This document shows, one piece after another, positions 10,101-18,490 of a DNA stretch of 64,000 nucleotides (position 1 is the first letter of the stretch; the number at the start of each line of letters is the position of its first letter). The position numbers and the translations under genes are program-made. Origin of the DNA: Prostheceraeus crozeri (lineage: Eukaryota; Platyhelminthes; Polycladida; Euryleptidae); the NCBI GenBank assembly GCA_907163375.1, contig CAJQUW010014303.1, positions 248,001 through 312,000 on the forward strand. Direction: 5' to 3'. The notes beneath the pieces are model-generated. The model was not told the origin of the DNA. It ran no database searches and saw only the letters and a program-made list of their open reading frames with translations.

Positions 10101-12860
10101 GATGGATCAAGTTTAAGCATGCAAGCGATATGACAATTGTTGCTCAACTCCCCATCCCAGTGATGATCCAATCATTATTCAGAAGTGTTTTACTGATGAA
10201 CATGAGCATTTTGTTGCCTGGTGCAGCAATAATTAGGGTTAAAACGATATCGATACCGATACGATAATATCGATATTATCGGTATTTTTCCGATACCAAT
10301 AATATCGATATTTCTAAAAATAATACCGATAAAAATATCGATAAAAATATCTATAATAATATCGATAAAAATATCGATAATAATATCGATAATGATATCG
10401 ATAAAAATATCGATAATAATATCGATAATAATATCGATAAAAATATCGATAAAAATATCGATAAAAATATCGATAATAATATCGATAATGATATCGATAA
10501 AAATATCGATAATAATATCGATAATTTTATCTATACAAATATCGATAATTATATCGATAACAATAACGATGTGAATGTCAATATCATCACCGATGATGAC
10601 ATCGGTGTTATTTTTAACAATGCTATCGATCTTGATAAATCTTGAAATTGGTGTCAAATGATCATATTGGCTCTAATATCGATATATACGCGTATGTTGA
10701 TGACAAGATCAATATTTAGGCATACACTAGTAGTATTACCGACATAATCAGTGATATCGTTATAAGTATTGGTGAAATATTGATGATAAGTTGCTATCGA
10801 TAATACAGGTATCGATATAGTATATATTAAAGAATGTATGTCGATGTCAGATATTGTTTAGAATACTGATTTTCCCTACCGTACTTTTCATAAAAATATC
10901 GATATCGCACCTATATTTTACACACTCCTATGTACACATGTGCTTATACATTATATTCGGTAGCTCATAGTAGGAGACCGCAGCCTCAGAGATTAATTTC
11001 TGTCCTTAGAGATGAATGCTCTCAAGAAAATAAGCACATAACGATGGGATTCGTCGGAGTAAACGGCAGTAGCCCATTGTTTCATGGGGCACACATAACG
11101 ACTGCTGGCGATAGGCAATGTAAATGACCTTTTATCAATCATCGTTCGTTACTCAGTCTCCCCCGTGAACAATAGGTCAGCTGATCCAAACATCAACAGA
11201 CGACATAAGCTTGCGCAGCCTGCTATCGATCGAGCAAATTTCCCAAGGCGACGCACACTGTCTTGGTTACACATTGACTAAGCGAGACCATCCTACTTTC
11301 TCTTGTCATATTAGTATATACAGACAACCACTTGATGTCACTCATTTCGAATACTTCATACCATGGGACGAGTGAAGACTCGGGACAAGTGAAAAGTCCG
11401 GTGTGGACACACTTTGATTTGTCCTCGCGTGAGAGGAAGGGGAAATGTAGACATTGTACTACCTCAACTTTTATAGGCACAGCTTCAACAACAAACTTGC
11501 TTTATCATATGAAGAAACATCATCCTCTAATAAACATTTCATCTGAAAGTGCAAGTGGTGCTTCTAGCGGTACATCGAGAAATACGGATTAAAGTAATAT
11601 CGCATCATCGAATCGTCCTTTACGTCACACTCAGGAAACTTTACACGGTGCAATCAGAAAACGCTCAATAATGAAATCAACGGATTCAAGGGCTCAAGAA
11701 ATATCCAGATTGATCGCTTTATACATAGCACAGAATGGACAATCTTTGAATATCGTAAATCATGCTGGCTTTAGGAGAATACTACATTTTTTCGAACCCC
11801 GATATGAAGTTGTATCCACTACACACATTGCACAAGCTGTCTTACCAAAATTGGAAAAGGAAGTGGACAAGTTGATGTTAGATATTCTCGAAGAAATACC
11901 ATTCTTATCTATAACTACAGGTAAGCAATTTTACTTTATTTACTTTTATTAATGCTAATATCCGCACCATACATAGTCTATTATAGGCCTGCTTGTACTC
12001 GCTAGTATGCGATAGGTTTAAATCTGTTGAGGAGACAATTCGACCTTTACACAATTCCGAATCGTCGATATTGATGTCAATAATTGTCGTCATAAATGTC
12101 GATATTAATATCAATAGAAATATCGATATTAATATCAATAGAAATATCGATATTAATATCAATAGAAATATCGATATTAATATCAATAGAAATATCGATA
12201 TTAATATCAATAGAAATATCGATATTAATATCAATAGAAATATCGATATTAATATCAATAGAAATATCGATAATAATATCAATAGAAATATCGATATTAA
12301 TATCAATAGAAATATCGATAATAATATCAATAGAAATATCGATATTAATATCGATAGTATGATAAAGAATTTTGAAGTATCGATAATGAAAATTTCACTA
12401 TCGTTTTAACCCTAGCAATAATGGCCTGACAGTGAATAATGAAAAGTGTTGCTTCTTAATGAACACACGCCGAAATATCGCTCCGCCACTAACAATGCCT
12501 CTGAAGCAACTTGACGCTATCAAAGCTCTAGGAGTATATTCACTTATCCAGTGCACTACTGCAGCTGAAACTTTAATATCAAATTTGGTTGAGTAGTAGA
12601 ATACAACAAAATATGTGCTTGACACTTGTTAGCAATGTATGTAAAATAATTGGAATCTATAATAAATTGGAATACTATAAGTAAAAAACTCAGCTCTCGT
12701 AAGAGAATCTTGCCAGAATGAATTATTCATTCCTTCATTGCCTTCTTATTCTACTTTCAGTGTGATTGAAGCTTTTGAACAAGAAAATGGTCGGTATTTG
12801 ATATCAGCAGAAGGATCAAAACCATTTATGACAAGGGAAGTGAAATGTATCCAAACATAA
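1092..12860 (+). CDS. 3' end of an upstream MMP/hemopexin-like gene (gene 1, partial)
   Basis: Three exons, 1092-1172, 9265-9350 and 12761-12860, join in phase (0, then 2) and end in TAA at 12858-12860. They encode the last blades of a hemopexin-like domain: a VNSEAL-type segment (ANSEALQDLFE), a blade with IDGVYQNG, and a tail ending CIQT whose cysteine would close the propeller disulfide as in MMP hemopexin domains. The first two exons are paralogous to 61434-61514 and 62833-62918 of gene 2, with identical lengths (81 and 86 nt) and phases. The 5' part lies left of the window, and I found no counterpart of gene 2 exon 14 between 1 and 1091. The introns (8.1 and 3.4 kb) are filled with mobile elements. 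That the missing part encodes a metalloprotease is inferred from gene 2. No AATAAA is evident just after the stop. Confidence 0.82.
1173..2115 (+). other. Intron of gene 1, no feature seen
   Basis: A+T-rich intronic sequence between the donor at 1173 and the MITE at 2118. I see no coding or repeat structure. Confidence 0.5.
2118..2300 (-). mobile_element. Truncated MITE with GGTGACATGC end; empty Harbinger site
   Basis: Starts after a TA with GGTGACATGC and an array of TAATTCACNCGTAATTAC-like motifs. It is colinear with the reverse complement of the split element at 22161-26018. At 2223-2225 the sequence runs continuously through the TAA where the other copy carries a 3.4-kb Harbinger insertion. 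The second terminus is not found; similarity fades near 2300, so the copy looks truncated. Confidence 0.75.
2301..3232 (+). other. Intron of gene 1, no feature seen
   Basis: No coding exon, terminal repeat or simple repeat recognised. Minus-strand open frame 2300-2491 has no support. Confidence 0.45.
3241..3496 (+). mobile_element. 256-bp hAT-type MITE, copy 1
   Basis: Begins CATAGAAAT and ends ATTTCTATG (9-bp perfect inverted ends). A second inverted pair lies inside (CTAGAATGGAAATT and AATTTCCATTCTAG). It is flanked by a perfect 8-bp target duplication CTTGTGGT (3233-3240 and 3497-3504). Copies at 14603 and 58468 have the same boundaries. The 8-bp duplication points to the hAT superfamily. 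No transposase is encoded. Confidence 0.93.
3967..4324. repeat. Two 116-bp direct repeats
   Basis: The block at 3967-4082 recurs nearly unchanged at 4209-4324 (offset 242 bp). Each copy holds several TCGTATG/CATACGA motifs, as expected of subterminal transposase-binding repeats or a partial internal duplication. Confidence 0.9.
5043..5107 (+). promoter_or_regulatory. tRNA-like A-box/B-box pair in the LINE leader
   Basis: CCAGCTCAGTGG at 5043-5054 resembles a pol III A box. GGGGTCGAACCCC at 5095-5107 resembles a B box with its T-arm stem. A T-rich run follows at about 5121-5167. No acceptor stem forms, so this is not a tRNA gene. Role as an internal promoter is inference. Confidence 0.35.
5234..8128 (+). 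CDS. LINE ORF2: endonuclease and reverse transcriptase (964 aa)
   Basis: The uninterrupted frame encodes an AP-type endonuclease followed by a reverse transcriptase, which together nick target DNA and copy the element RNA by target-primed reverse transcription. Visible endonuclease marks are LTETWL with catalytic Glu48, GGGV near residue 85, GDFNM with Asp162, and STHQALDV with His240. The reverse transcriptase shows YRPISI, YTDFHKAFD with Asp602, SSGVPQGSILGP, and FADD at 690-693. A conserved carboxy region follows (LGVYFTSTLSF; GLDYCSSVWSP). No RNase H domain is apparent. The ATG at 5234 is chosen because the endonuclease homology begins near residue 12 (IFSFNATSIRGKL); a slightly different start is possible. 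GGGV, GVPQGS and FADD place it in the Jockey/CR1/L2 assemblage; the exact clade needs a tree. Confidence 0.93.
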   Translation: MCNTKFPSDVLKIFSFNATSIRGKLPQFNSYFDINSSVKDFHAICLTETWLNDGVFDNEILNNSCYNIYRRDRTGEVSSKKDGGGVMIAINNRILCKRRCDLETDIEIIWVECKVANSRNLFLGTVYLPPDSSVSVLSRLDDSLEKVRHCSRPTDSIILLGDFNMRDAVWNFDEYQNCASCVNSFGLSHKSTLVLEAFMSNELTQHNVLPTCNNKPLDLVLTSNLNTSVQYAPNPVSSTHQALDVQVKIQCLSQISDPPRVAYNFRKADFDVIRKLFACALWSHILSVISPNQALSNFYDVIFAVLTTCVPTVKISHSKFPYWYSKELIVLIKEKERARIAFMKSGSNKDSVEYNNFSKLRADVKASQKSCHFDFVSQIGENIKNDPKRFWAFVKHQKCSSNIPNVIYYKGRDHSTLSDIAKAFCQYFESVFCTRNDVSVPTCSVIDVPVFRMPRVTPNEMKEAILSINKNTGAGYDSLPARFFVECAMELSTPLAVIFNLCVDHGVYPTLLKYNNVIPVYKGKGDKSNVESYRPISIQPVLSKVFERIVNSALRSHLHQLITDHQHGFSPKSSTLTNLLCYKDFISSAFDDGLQVHSVYTDFHKAFDTVSHDLLLMKMENHFGITGTALSWFRSYLCDRYQRVAVSGTVTDWVPVSSGVPQGSILGPSLFIMFVNDLPSCFQSSDCLIFADDVKVFKRVSCVQDCLELQNDLDSLSLWCHMWNLKLNLTKCVFMNFSLKRVFNITFDYSLNGVILQSVTTVKDLGVYFTSTLSFDLHISKVVNKSYRMLGFIKRIMKPIKNVAVFKTLYNAYIRSGLDYCSSVWSPSTHCHIDKLERVQKRFVKHLCYLTRKKYESCNYVPLCEVFQLTTLVHRRKLSDTVLFHKILHNRVNCSYLLSLILFNLPTRRTRHTKVFAVKKCRLKLRNSDFMPRTVGFVNSLPDVDFFDRSLSKCSISRGFFDIE
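8258..9264 (+). other. Rest of gene 1 intron after the LINE
   Basis: To 8893 this is the right half of the older inverted-repeat element, with TTCGTATG motifs near 8860. The remainder is plain A+T-rich intron up to the acceptor at 9264. No exon seen. Confidence 0.5.
9265..9350 (+). CDS. Gene 1 exon: hemopexin-like blade
   Basis: An 86-nt exon (phase 0 in, 2 out) between gtttgtag and gtaata. It carries KIDGVYQNG, the typical start of a hemopexin blade. It matches gene 2 exon 16 at 26 of 28 full codons. Confidence 0.88.
9351..10225 (+). other. Last intron of gene 1, left part
   Basis: No repeat or coding homology recognised. Open frames at 9695-9928 (+) and 9742-10029 (-) lack supporting features. 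Confidence 0.45.
10244..10640. repeat. ATATCGAT tandem array (left end of hAT)
   Basis: Dozens of ATATCGAT or ACCGAT motifs are spaced by 4 bp (AAAA or AATA), giving a 12-bp register through about 10320-10570. The motif is palindromic, so both strands stay open and produce spurious poly(Ile-Asp) frames. Confidence 0.95.
11332..11922 (+). pseudogene. hAT transposase, amino-terminal part with BED zinc finger
   Basis: The frame encodes a BED-type finger: SPVWTHFDL, then KCRHC (the CxxC pair) and LLYHMKKHHP (the histidine side). After a single in-frame TAA at 11590-11592 the same frame continues with RLIALYIAQNGQSLNIVNHAGF and RRILHFFEPRYEVVS, typical of the region after the BED finger in ZBED/hAT transposases. 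It stops at a splice-donor-like ACAG/gtaagc near 11922; the catalytic RNase H-like and dimerisation regions are absent. It cannot make active enzyme. The start codon is uncertain. Confidence 0.82.
12060..12360. repeat. 24-bp tandem array with ATATCGAT (right end of hAT)
   Basis: About ten nearly identical 24-bp units, each one ATATCGAT plus TTAATATCAATAG-type spacer. Some units carry AATAATATC instead. It is much more homogeneous than the left array, suggesting recent unit amplification. Confidence 0.95.
12761..12860 (+). CDS. Gene 1 terminal exon
   Basis: Starts after ctactttcag, completes the split Ser codon, and runs 32 codons (VIEAFEQENGRYL ... REVKCIQT) to TAA. The near-terminal cysteine fits the disulfide that closes MMP hemopexin propellers. 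It is the only terminal exon of this family in the window and shows what gene 2 should have beyond 64000. Confidence 0.85.
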
Positions 12861-13206
12861 TGGCAATATAGTGAAACATATAGTGAAATAACTCATTTAC
12901 CGCTGTTTGACGCATTCATATACTGTGAAGCGCAAATAATATTCATACATGCACTTGCGATTGTTTTTCTGATTTTGAATTGTGTTTTAGTGCTTTCACA
13001 AGCTTTGGTCGCATTTAGTGATAGTTAACACGCGATTCGAGACCGCGAAGTAATCGAGACGCGCAGTCGTGCAGCTGCTAACTGAATGCTTAGATAACTT
13101 CACGCACTGTTTTGAGTTTTGACTAAAGAATGACAGCAAAATGACAAACTTATCAAAATCATACGCCAGCTCTGTGTGGTACACCCAACTTAGTAAGCTT
13201 AGTAAG
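12861..13206 (+). other. 3' flank of gene 1
   Basis: Presumed 3' UTR and intergenic DNA between the stop codon and the mariner element. I see no AATAAA and no other feature. Confidence 0.4.
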
Positions 13207-13459
13207 TACAGTGTGTGCCAAAAGTTTTTCATTTTGTCATCATATTGACAAAACTTGCTCAAATATCGAGACATTTATATTTATTTGATCAGATATGACC
13301 CGTGGTTTGTGAAAAGTGTAAAATTTGTTTCTTATTCACTGAATTATTTCTTTCAGTCAGAGTACAAAACAAGTTATGTTTCCATAAAAATCATGTAATT
13401 TTTGATAACTTCTTATCACGGAATTAACTGGTATTTCAAGAAATTTGAGAAATCAGGAA

Positions 13460-14521
13460 TCATAACAAATGTTCAAATGGTCCACCATCTTGATCAATAA
13501 CACATTCTAGTCTATGTGGAAGATGATGAACTGCACGCTGTAGCTCATCTTGACCGATGCCTCTTGCGATTTCTTTGATTCGTTCTATCAATTGGTTCAA
13601 GTTGCTTGGAACGAAATTGTGAAACACGATCGACTTTTCATTGTACCCTACAGGTAATAATCCAGAGGTGATAAATCTGGTGAGCGGGGCTTGGGGAAAT
13701 CCTCGAGATATTATTCGTGTATCGGGTAGTTCAGCGGACAAGAAATCCCTAGCCGCTTTCGAGAAATGAGGCGGCGTGCCATCTTGCTGGAATATCACCT
13801 GTTTAATCAGATGTCCTCGACGCAGTTCGGGAAAAACGTGGTTCTCCAACATGTAGCGATAGTTGTCACCTGTCACTGTTCCAGTGAAGAAGTAAGGAGG
13901 AAGCATTGTGTTCGCAGTAAATCCAATCCAAACACACACCTGTGGAGAGTAGAGTGCTGACTGAACAGTCAATTAGGGTCTTTCTGCACCCCAAATAACA
14001 CAATTCTTTCGCTGCACATACCCATTTACGGAAAACTAGGCTTCATCGGTCCACATAATGGAGGCCAAAATGTCAATTCGGTTCAATAAGAATTGTGCGT
14101 ATTGAACTCGTTTAAGATGATCATATTCACTCATCATTTGAGTTAGCTGCAGCTTGTATGGATAGAACTGTAATTCTTCACGTAGGATGCGACACACACT
14201 TCGTTTTGGGATGCCATTTGCTGCAGACACCTGGGCTGTGGAAGCCACGCCAAAGACGTTCTCTTTCTGTAAATGCTGCAACGTCTCGCATACTTCATCT
14301 TTTCTATCTTCAGTAAGACTGGGTCGCCCAGATTTCGGCAAGTCAAGGACTGACCCAGTATCTTCGAATCTTTTAATCAGACGACTAATTGTTGTGGCAC
14401 TAAAGGGATCAGCTCTAAGTCCATGTGCAGTTTTGTAAGCCATTAAGGTTACAGCTGAGCTACAATAATTAGAATAATAAAGTTTGACACATTCGATTCT
14501 CTGCTGTAAATCCATGTTCAC
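13460..14521 (-). pseudogene. Mariner-like transposase (broken)
   Basis: On the minus strand the frame starts MNMDLQQRIECVKLYY at 14521. It shows a helix-turn-helix half (ATTISRLIKRFEDTGSV; SGRPSLTEDRK), a second HTH (NGIPKRSVCRILREEL), then catalytic marks WTDEA and FQQDGTPPHFS. A SPDLSPLDYYL-like third motif is readable only in a shifted frame near 13680. Two in-frame stops lie between 13970 and 14040 (just after WTDEA and after WGAERP). The third acidic residue is Asp, so the triad is DDD-type. It ends near 13460 with GGPFEHLL. The damage makes it inactive. Confidence 0.85.
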
Positions 14522-14602
14522 CTAACCACACTCAAAAAACGATATTCTGAAATTCTGTTCAATTGTTATGTTCACAGCTGATGAGTCACGCATAGCTTTA
14601 TC

Positions 14603-14858
14603 CATAGAAATTGACAACAATAAAACCTCTAGAATGGAAATTTAGCTTCATGCAATGCACAATAACGGCACATAAATCGCACGCATTTTCACTTAGATGC
14701 ACCTGCCAACGTCTGTATCATTGGGTTAGAATCAGTCACATGAGTAAATCGAAGCTTTCAATTGGTTCTTCATGCCCCAACTTAGTTCCCCCGGATGTGC
14801 CGCGACCTTGAGTCAATTTCCATTCTAGTCAACTTCAGATAAACAGTTTATTTCTATG
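14603..14858 (+). mobile_element. 256-bp hAT-type MITE, copy 2 (nested in mariner)
   Basis: Same CATAGAAAT/ATTTCTATG ends and length as copy 1, with a perfect 8-bp duplication GCTTTATC (14595-14602 and 14859-14866). Very similar to copy 1 throughout, hence a fairly recent shared origin. Confidence 0.94.
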
Positions 14859-15247
14859 GCTTTATCAGATGTGCAACATTCGCTCAGTTTGCTGAGTCAC
14901 CATTCCTCAATATCAATCACAATTTTTCCGAACCTTTGTCGTAATCTTCTGCTCTTAATGGCATAGATATCTTGAGCTTCTATCGCATGATCTGGATGAC
15001 TTAAGTTGATTCCTCGGATGGATGCTGTTTCAATTGCACACTGCAGCAATTTTGCTGTGATCAAAGCTAACACATGTGTTTATCTCTGATTTTAAGAAAA
15101 ATTTCTATGAATAAGAAACTAATTTTACACTTTTCACAAACCACGGGTCATATCTGATCAAATAAATATAAATGGCACGATATTTGAGCAAGTTTTGTCA
15201 ATATGATGACATAATGAAAAACTGCGTGACTTTTGGCACACACTGTA

Positions 15248-16179
15248 CTTAGCATCGTACACCCAACGCAGCATTGGATGAACAGTTGCCCATATCGCCT
15301 CCGCACGATATTTGACTGTTTTATCTTTTAAGTCAAGATTTTAGAATTACAAAGTGCTTGACTTCATTGCATGATTCAAGGGAACAGCAGACGAAATAAG
15401 GAAGTTCCAAATATTGGTAGATCAATCGATCTACATGTATGAATGCAATGCATGACCAGATCTAGCACTAAAAAATGCTAGAGACATGGGAAAAAATGAC
15501 TTAAATTACTGTGAAATATTTTATTTAAGAAAAGATGCGACACCATTATCTCAAATCAAGGCAAAAAATCTTTTATATCTACGTTGGCTTGGGATAAGAA
15601 ATCAAGGTTTACAGCAACGCACAGTTTCCTCTGCCTAATGACGAGAAACTTCTTTCAATTTTTTATCAATTCGACGAAATTTTCATCTAGCACAGACATC
15701 GGTATCTCTTCAACAACTACGAGTATGATGACATAAGCAGATGTATCAAGAAAGATGACTAAAGAGCTAAAGTTCCTCTTGAGATCTTTAGAGAATGCTC
15801 CTTGCAAAGTTTTGGTCTTCATCAACCATATTGAATCGAACACATATGCAGGCATTTACCGTTTCTTCCATCAATCTTGTAATAAGCATAATTATACATC
15901 AATTGATTTAAACTACTAGATCAATAACGCTTACAGAATGTTAGCAAGTCTTTATATTTGTAGTGCAGGTTACATGAGAATGTAATTATTACATGTTCAA
16001 GTTGATAGTGCGCATGTGAAATGTAAATCAGGCACTGATAGCTAAAATTCACATGCTTTCAATAAGGAGATGTGATATCGTAGGGCCCCACTGAAACTTG
16101 ACAGCATGTTCTTGTAAACCGTGTAGGCCTACTATGTGAACATGCCTAGTGCTATTGTAGATGATAATGCATTTCTGCG
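15248..16179 (+). other. Intergenic, no feature seen
   Basis: No recognisable coding or repeat structure. A minus-strand frame at 15655-15855 is open for 66 codons but shows no motif I know. Confidence 0.4.
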
Positions 16180-16975
16180 ATGTGTGGGTATATGCACAGG
16201 ATTCCCATAGAGATTTACTATGGTGTGGGACTGAAAATCGCGTCACGCAGTAACTCTTGTCTTACTCTAGCCGTACATGATCTCAGGGAAGAGCACCCGC
16301 GCATAGGTGTGTCTGCGTCGTTGTCAGCTTTAGATCCAGCGCAATTATCTCAATCGTTGAAAGAGTGGATAGGAAAATAGCCTTATTTTTCCTCATCAAG
16401 CAAATTTCATTCAGAAGTCACATTCCTAAAAGAAACCGTGCGATTGATTCCGTCGCACAATTAATCAAGCGGAATCGATTTACTGCTCCCGTTATTACTG
16501 CAACATTTGAAACGACAAAAGGTCGAGCAGGCGAATGGTCAGACAGTTTCCGCGCACCGCAATGGGCGTCGGAGATCCGTCCACCAACAAGCCGAAGAAA
16601 TTTGAGCGTCGAAGGAGTTTAGCGTGCTTAGTTAGAAAGTGACATCTGATGCCATAGTGCGACGGAGGCGGCCACGTCCCATGCTTGGTTCACGTATTTC
16701 AAGCATATGTTCATAAGCATACTTTCAAAGTTTTCATGAAAAGCATCAACGGGATAGTGCTTCGGTTTCACGATGGTGCTTAAAACACGTTTGAAATGCG
16801 AAGCTTTCAGAAATGACGCCAAGAAAGCAAGGGACACCAAATGATTTGAATAATCGGTTCACAAATCGTGAAATCTCTGTCTGGCCTATTGATGCACAAT
16901 AAGTACTTCTGTACCGCGACAAGAAGGGTCCGTTACAGGTGCATAATCTGATGACTTGCAGTATGGGCACTCAGA
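16180..16975. pseudogene. Unrecognised coding-like relic
   Basis: Base composition is less A+T-rich than the flanks. Overlapping frames are protein-like on the plus strand (SCLTLAVHDLREEHPRIG ... SQSLKEWIGK at 16180-16380; then 16365-16622) and on the minus strand (LFKSFGVPCFLGVISES at 16746-16970; YPVDAFHENFESMLMNIC at 16628-16840). None is long enough to assign. It looks like a decayed transposon or gene fragment; family unknown. Confidence 0.3.
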
Positions 16976-17596
16976 GGAAGACTTTTGCTTTGTTTGGCAC
17001 GCAACACAGGTTGGCCCAATCAATTATGTTTTTGTTCTCTGCACTCAGATTAACCCTTTCTAAATTGCTTAAAACAGCATCCCCTTGCTAAGCAACTGTT
17101 TGTGTGCACTGAAAAATCAAAGTAGTGATGTTTTACATGCAAATTCGCATTACTTCCAGACTAACGCGACAGGCGGAATAGGTCGTAACCATCCATTATA
17201 TCGTTTTTGGTCTAAAGACAAATAGACAAATAAGAAACAGGTGTTGCTTTCATTTTATCATTTTATTGCTTATAAAAAGATGCAGGTTGAATTGTGGTTT
17301 GTAAAGCAGTAAAACATTAGACATTCTAGTTGTGGCGGTGACTCCGCATTATTTTTCGTTGAAAGGAAAGCTGTCATTTTAGCATGTTTTTGAAATCCTT
17401 TCGAACTACTAAAGCCTACCATATTGATGGAAATAGCTTGTCAAATATAGTGAAATATTGATTCAAATAGCCCATGCTCTATCTGCAGTATTTCATTTAT
17501 ACAATTTTAATGATATCTATTGGGCAAACTTAGTATTATAGCTTAATAAAGATACACCCACTATTCTTGCAATTAACTATTCGGAAATTTAGAGAA
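16976..17596 (+). other. Intergenic, no feature seen
   Basis: A+T-rich DNA up to the Helitron terminus. No open frame or repeat recognised. Confidence 0.45.
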
Positions 17597-18035
17597 TTAG
17601 CCGAACCCCCCCTCCGCCTATAGGAGGGATTATTATCTCAATACTGGTTAATTCATGCGGAGTTTGATTAAAAGCAACGCTAGAAATTTTGAACAATTTT
17701 GTTCAAAAAATAAAAAGGATAATTCATAATACTTCTTCATGCTCCATGTTTTTTGCTTTCCCATATTCTGAGTTGATGAACACCAAGTCCTTGCTTCCTA
17801 TTCTTGATGCGACAACGTACAACATCCCATGTGAGAAACCAAGTCCCATGTTGGAAAGATGAAGGCCTACCATGATAAATGCTTGACCCTGAGCGAAGCT
17901 TTTTAAATTATTTGTTGCTGCAAAGCATGGTCCAATAGGAAATTGGAATAGGAAACGATTGCTTGGTCGGATGATGAAATGATAGCGATATCTGCTAGAA
18001 TTTTTCGCGTCCGTCTGACGGCAAAACAGATCCAA
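17597..18035 (-). mobile_element. Helitron 3' end (minus strand)
   Basis: Read on the minus strand, the end of a Pif1-like Helitron helicase is followed by a GC hairpin (CCTCC GCCTATA GGAGG at 17611-17627) and a CTAA terminus at 17600-17597 followed by T. This is the Helitron CTRR end with its subterminal hairpin. The 5' TC terminus and Rep domain were not found; this is a 5'-truncated fragment. Confidence 0.75.
17727..18035 (-). pseudogene. Helitron helicase carboxy-terminal fragment
   Basis: About 103 codons resemble the Pif1-family helicase tail. FQFPIGPCFAATNN corresponds to the usual FPVRPCFAMTINK. It is followed by FAQGQAFIMVGLHL (cf. KAQGQTLKKVGLYL), FSHGMLYVVASRIGSKD (cf. FSHGQLYVAASRV) and the end MEHEEVL (cf. 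NIVYKEVL). These are helicase motifs V-VI. The upstream helicase, and any Rep nuclease, are absent from the continuous frame. Confidence 0.78.
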
Positions 18036-18099
18036 TTAAAGGGCAAACCTGACTTTGACTACGAAAATTTGCAGCGAAAAGCACAGTTCTACTTCCGAA

Positions 18100-18210
18100 T
18101 GCTGCTCATCGATAGCCCAGTTGGGCAGAGCGTTGGCCAAGAATGCCAGACGTCGGTGGTTCAAATCCACCAAGACGTGCTTTCCGTCTATGAAATTATC
18201 ATCACAGCTA
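18100..18210 (+). mobile_element. tRNA-derived SINE head, copy 1
   Basis: A box TAGCCCAGTTGGG (18113-18125), an anticodon-arm-like stem TTGGC/GCCAG, and a perfect T arm GGTGG TTCAAAT CCACC containing the B box (18158-18168). The acceptor ends do not pair and the anticodon loop lacks U33, so it is not a functional tRNA. The downstream TTCCGTCTATGAAATTATC is shared with copy 2. Confidence 0.7.
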
Positions 18211-18389
18211 TTGTTGTTTGCTGTGTGGACTAAGTTCCCGCTTCAAAATATAGTGGTGCCTATGGATTACTGATACCTTGATGTTAGTAGTTTGACTTGA
18301 CGGTTAATGCTATGTTGTCTTGGGGGATGAAGTCATCTGAATGGATTGCGCAGAATCTTGAATTGAGTGCATCTACCCCGTCGTCGTTC

Positions 18390-18490
18390 TGTCAATGGCT
18401 CTGTAGGTAGAACGGTGGCATAGAACATCAACGGTCAGTAGCTGCAATCCATCGAGACGCGCAATTATTTTTCGTCTGTGAAATTCAGAA
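18390..18490 (+). mobile_element. tRNA-derived SINE head, copy 2 (degenerate)
   Basis: TGGCTCTGTAGG (18396-18407) matches an A box, and GCTGCAATCC (18441-18450) a decayed B box. TTCGTCTGTGAAATTC follows as in copy 1. Same orientation, about 280 bp downstream. Confidence 0.55.

Larger units (their letters stand above)
10234..12414 (+). mobile_element. Defective hAT transposon with ATATCGAT-array ends
   Basis: Terminal inverted repeats TAGGGTTAAAACGATA (left) and TATCGTTTTAACCCTA (right) are perfect over 16 bp. The element is flanked by a perfect 8-bp duplication GCAATAAT (10226-10233 and 12415-12422), diagnostic of hAT. The interior holds only the 5' part of a BED-finger transposase. Both subterminal regions are occupied by ATATCGAT-rich tandem arrays. 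Length 2181 bp; the carboxy half of the transposase is missing. Confidence 0.92.
13209..15245 (-). mobile_element. Mariner/Tc1-superfamily element with long inverted repeats
   Basis: Flanked by TA (13207-13208 and 15246-15247). The ends CAGTGTGTGCCAAAAG and CTTTTGGCACACACTG are inverted, and imperfect inverted similarity extends about 140 bp inward on each side. A minus-strand transposase fills the middle. A 256-bp hAT MITE (14603-14858) is inserted on the upstream side of the transposase, so the mariner is older than that insertion. Confidence 0.92.

Noticed and set aside
10190-10657. Long Ile/Asp-rich open frames over the ATATCGAT array, both strands
   Set aside because: They arise because the palindromic repeat contains no stop codons in several frames; there is no protein-like variation.
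12060-12360. CRISPR-like regular array
   Set aside because: Units abut without unique spacers, lie in a eukaryotic transposon end, and have no cas genes nearby.
11905-12409. Open frames of repeated NIDININR or ISILISIE residues
   Set aside because: Direct translation of the 24-bp tandem array; not a gene.
18113-18180. Functional tRNA gene (serine-like AGA loop)
   Set aside because: Acceptor stem does not pair, the D stem has a mismatch, U33 is missing, and the following sequence is shared with a second SINE-like copy.
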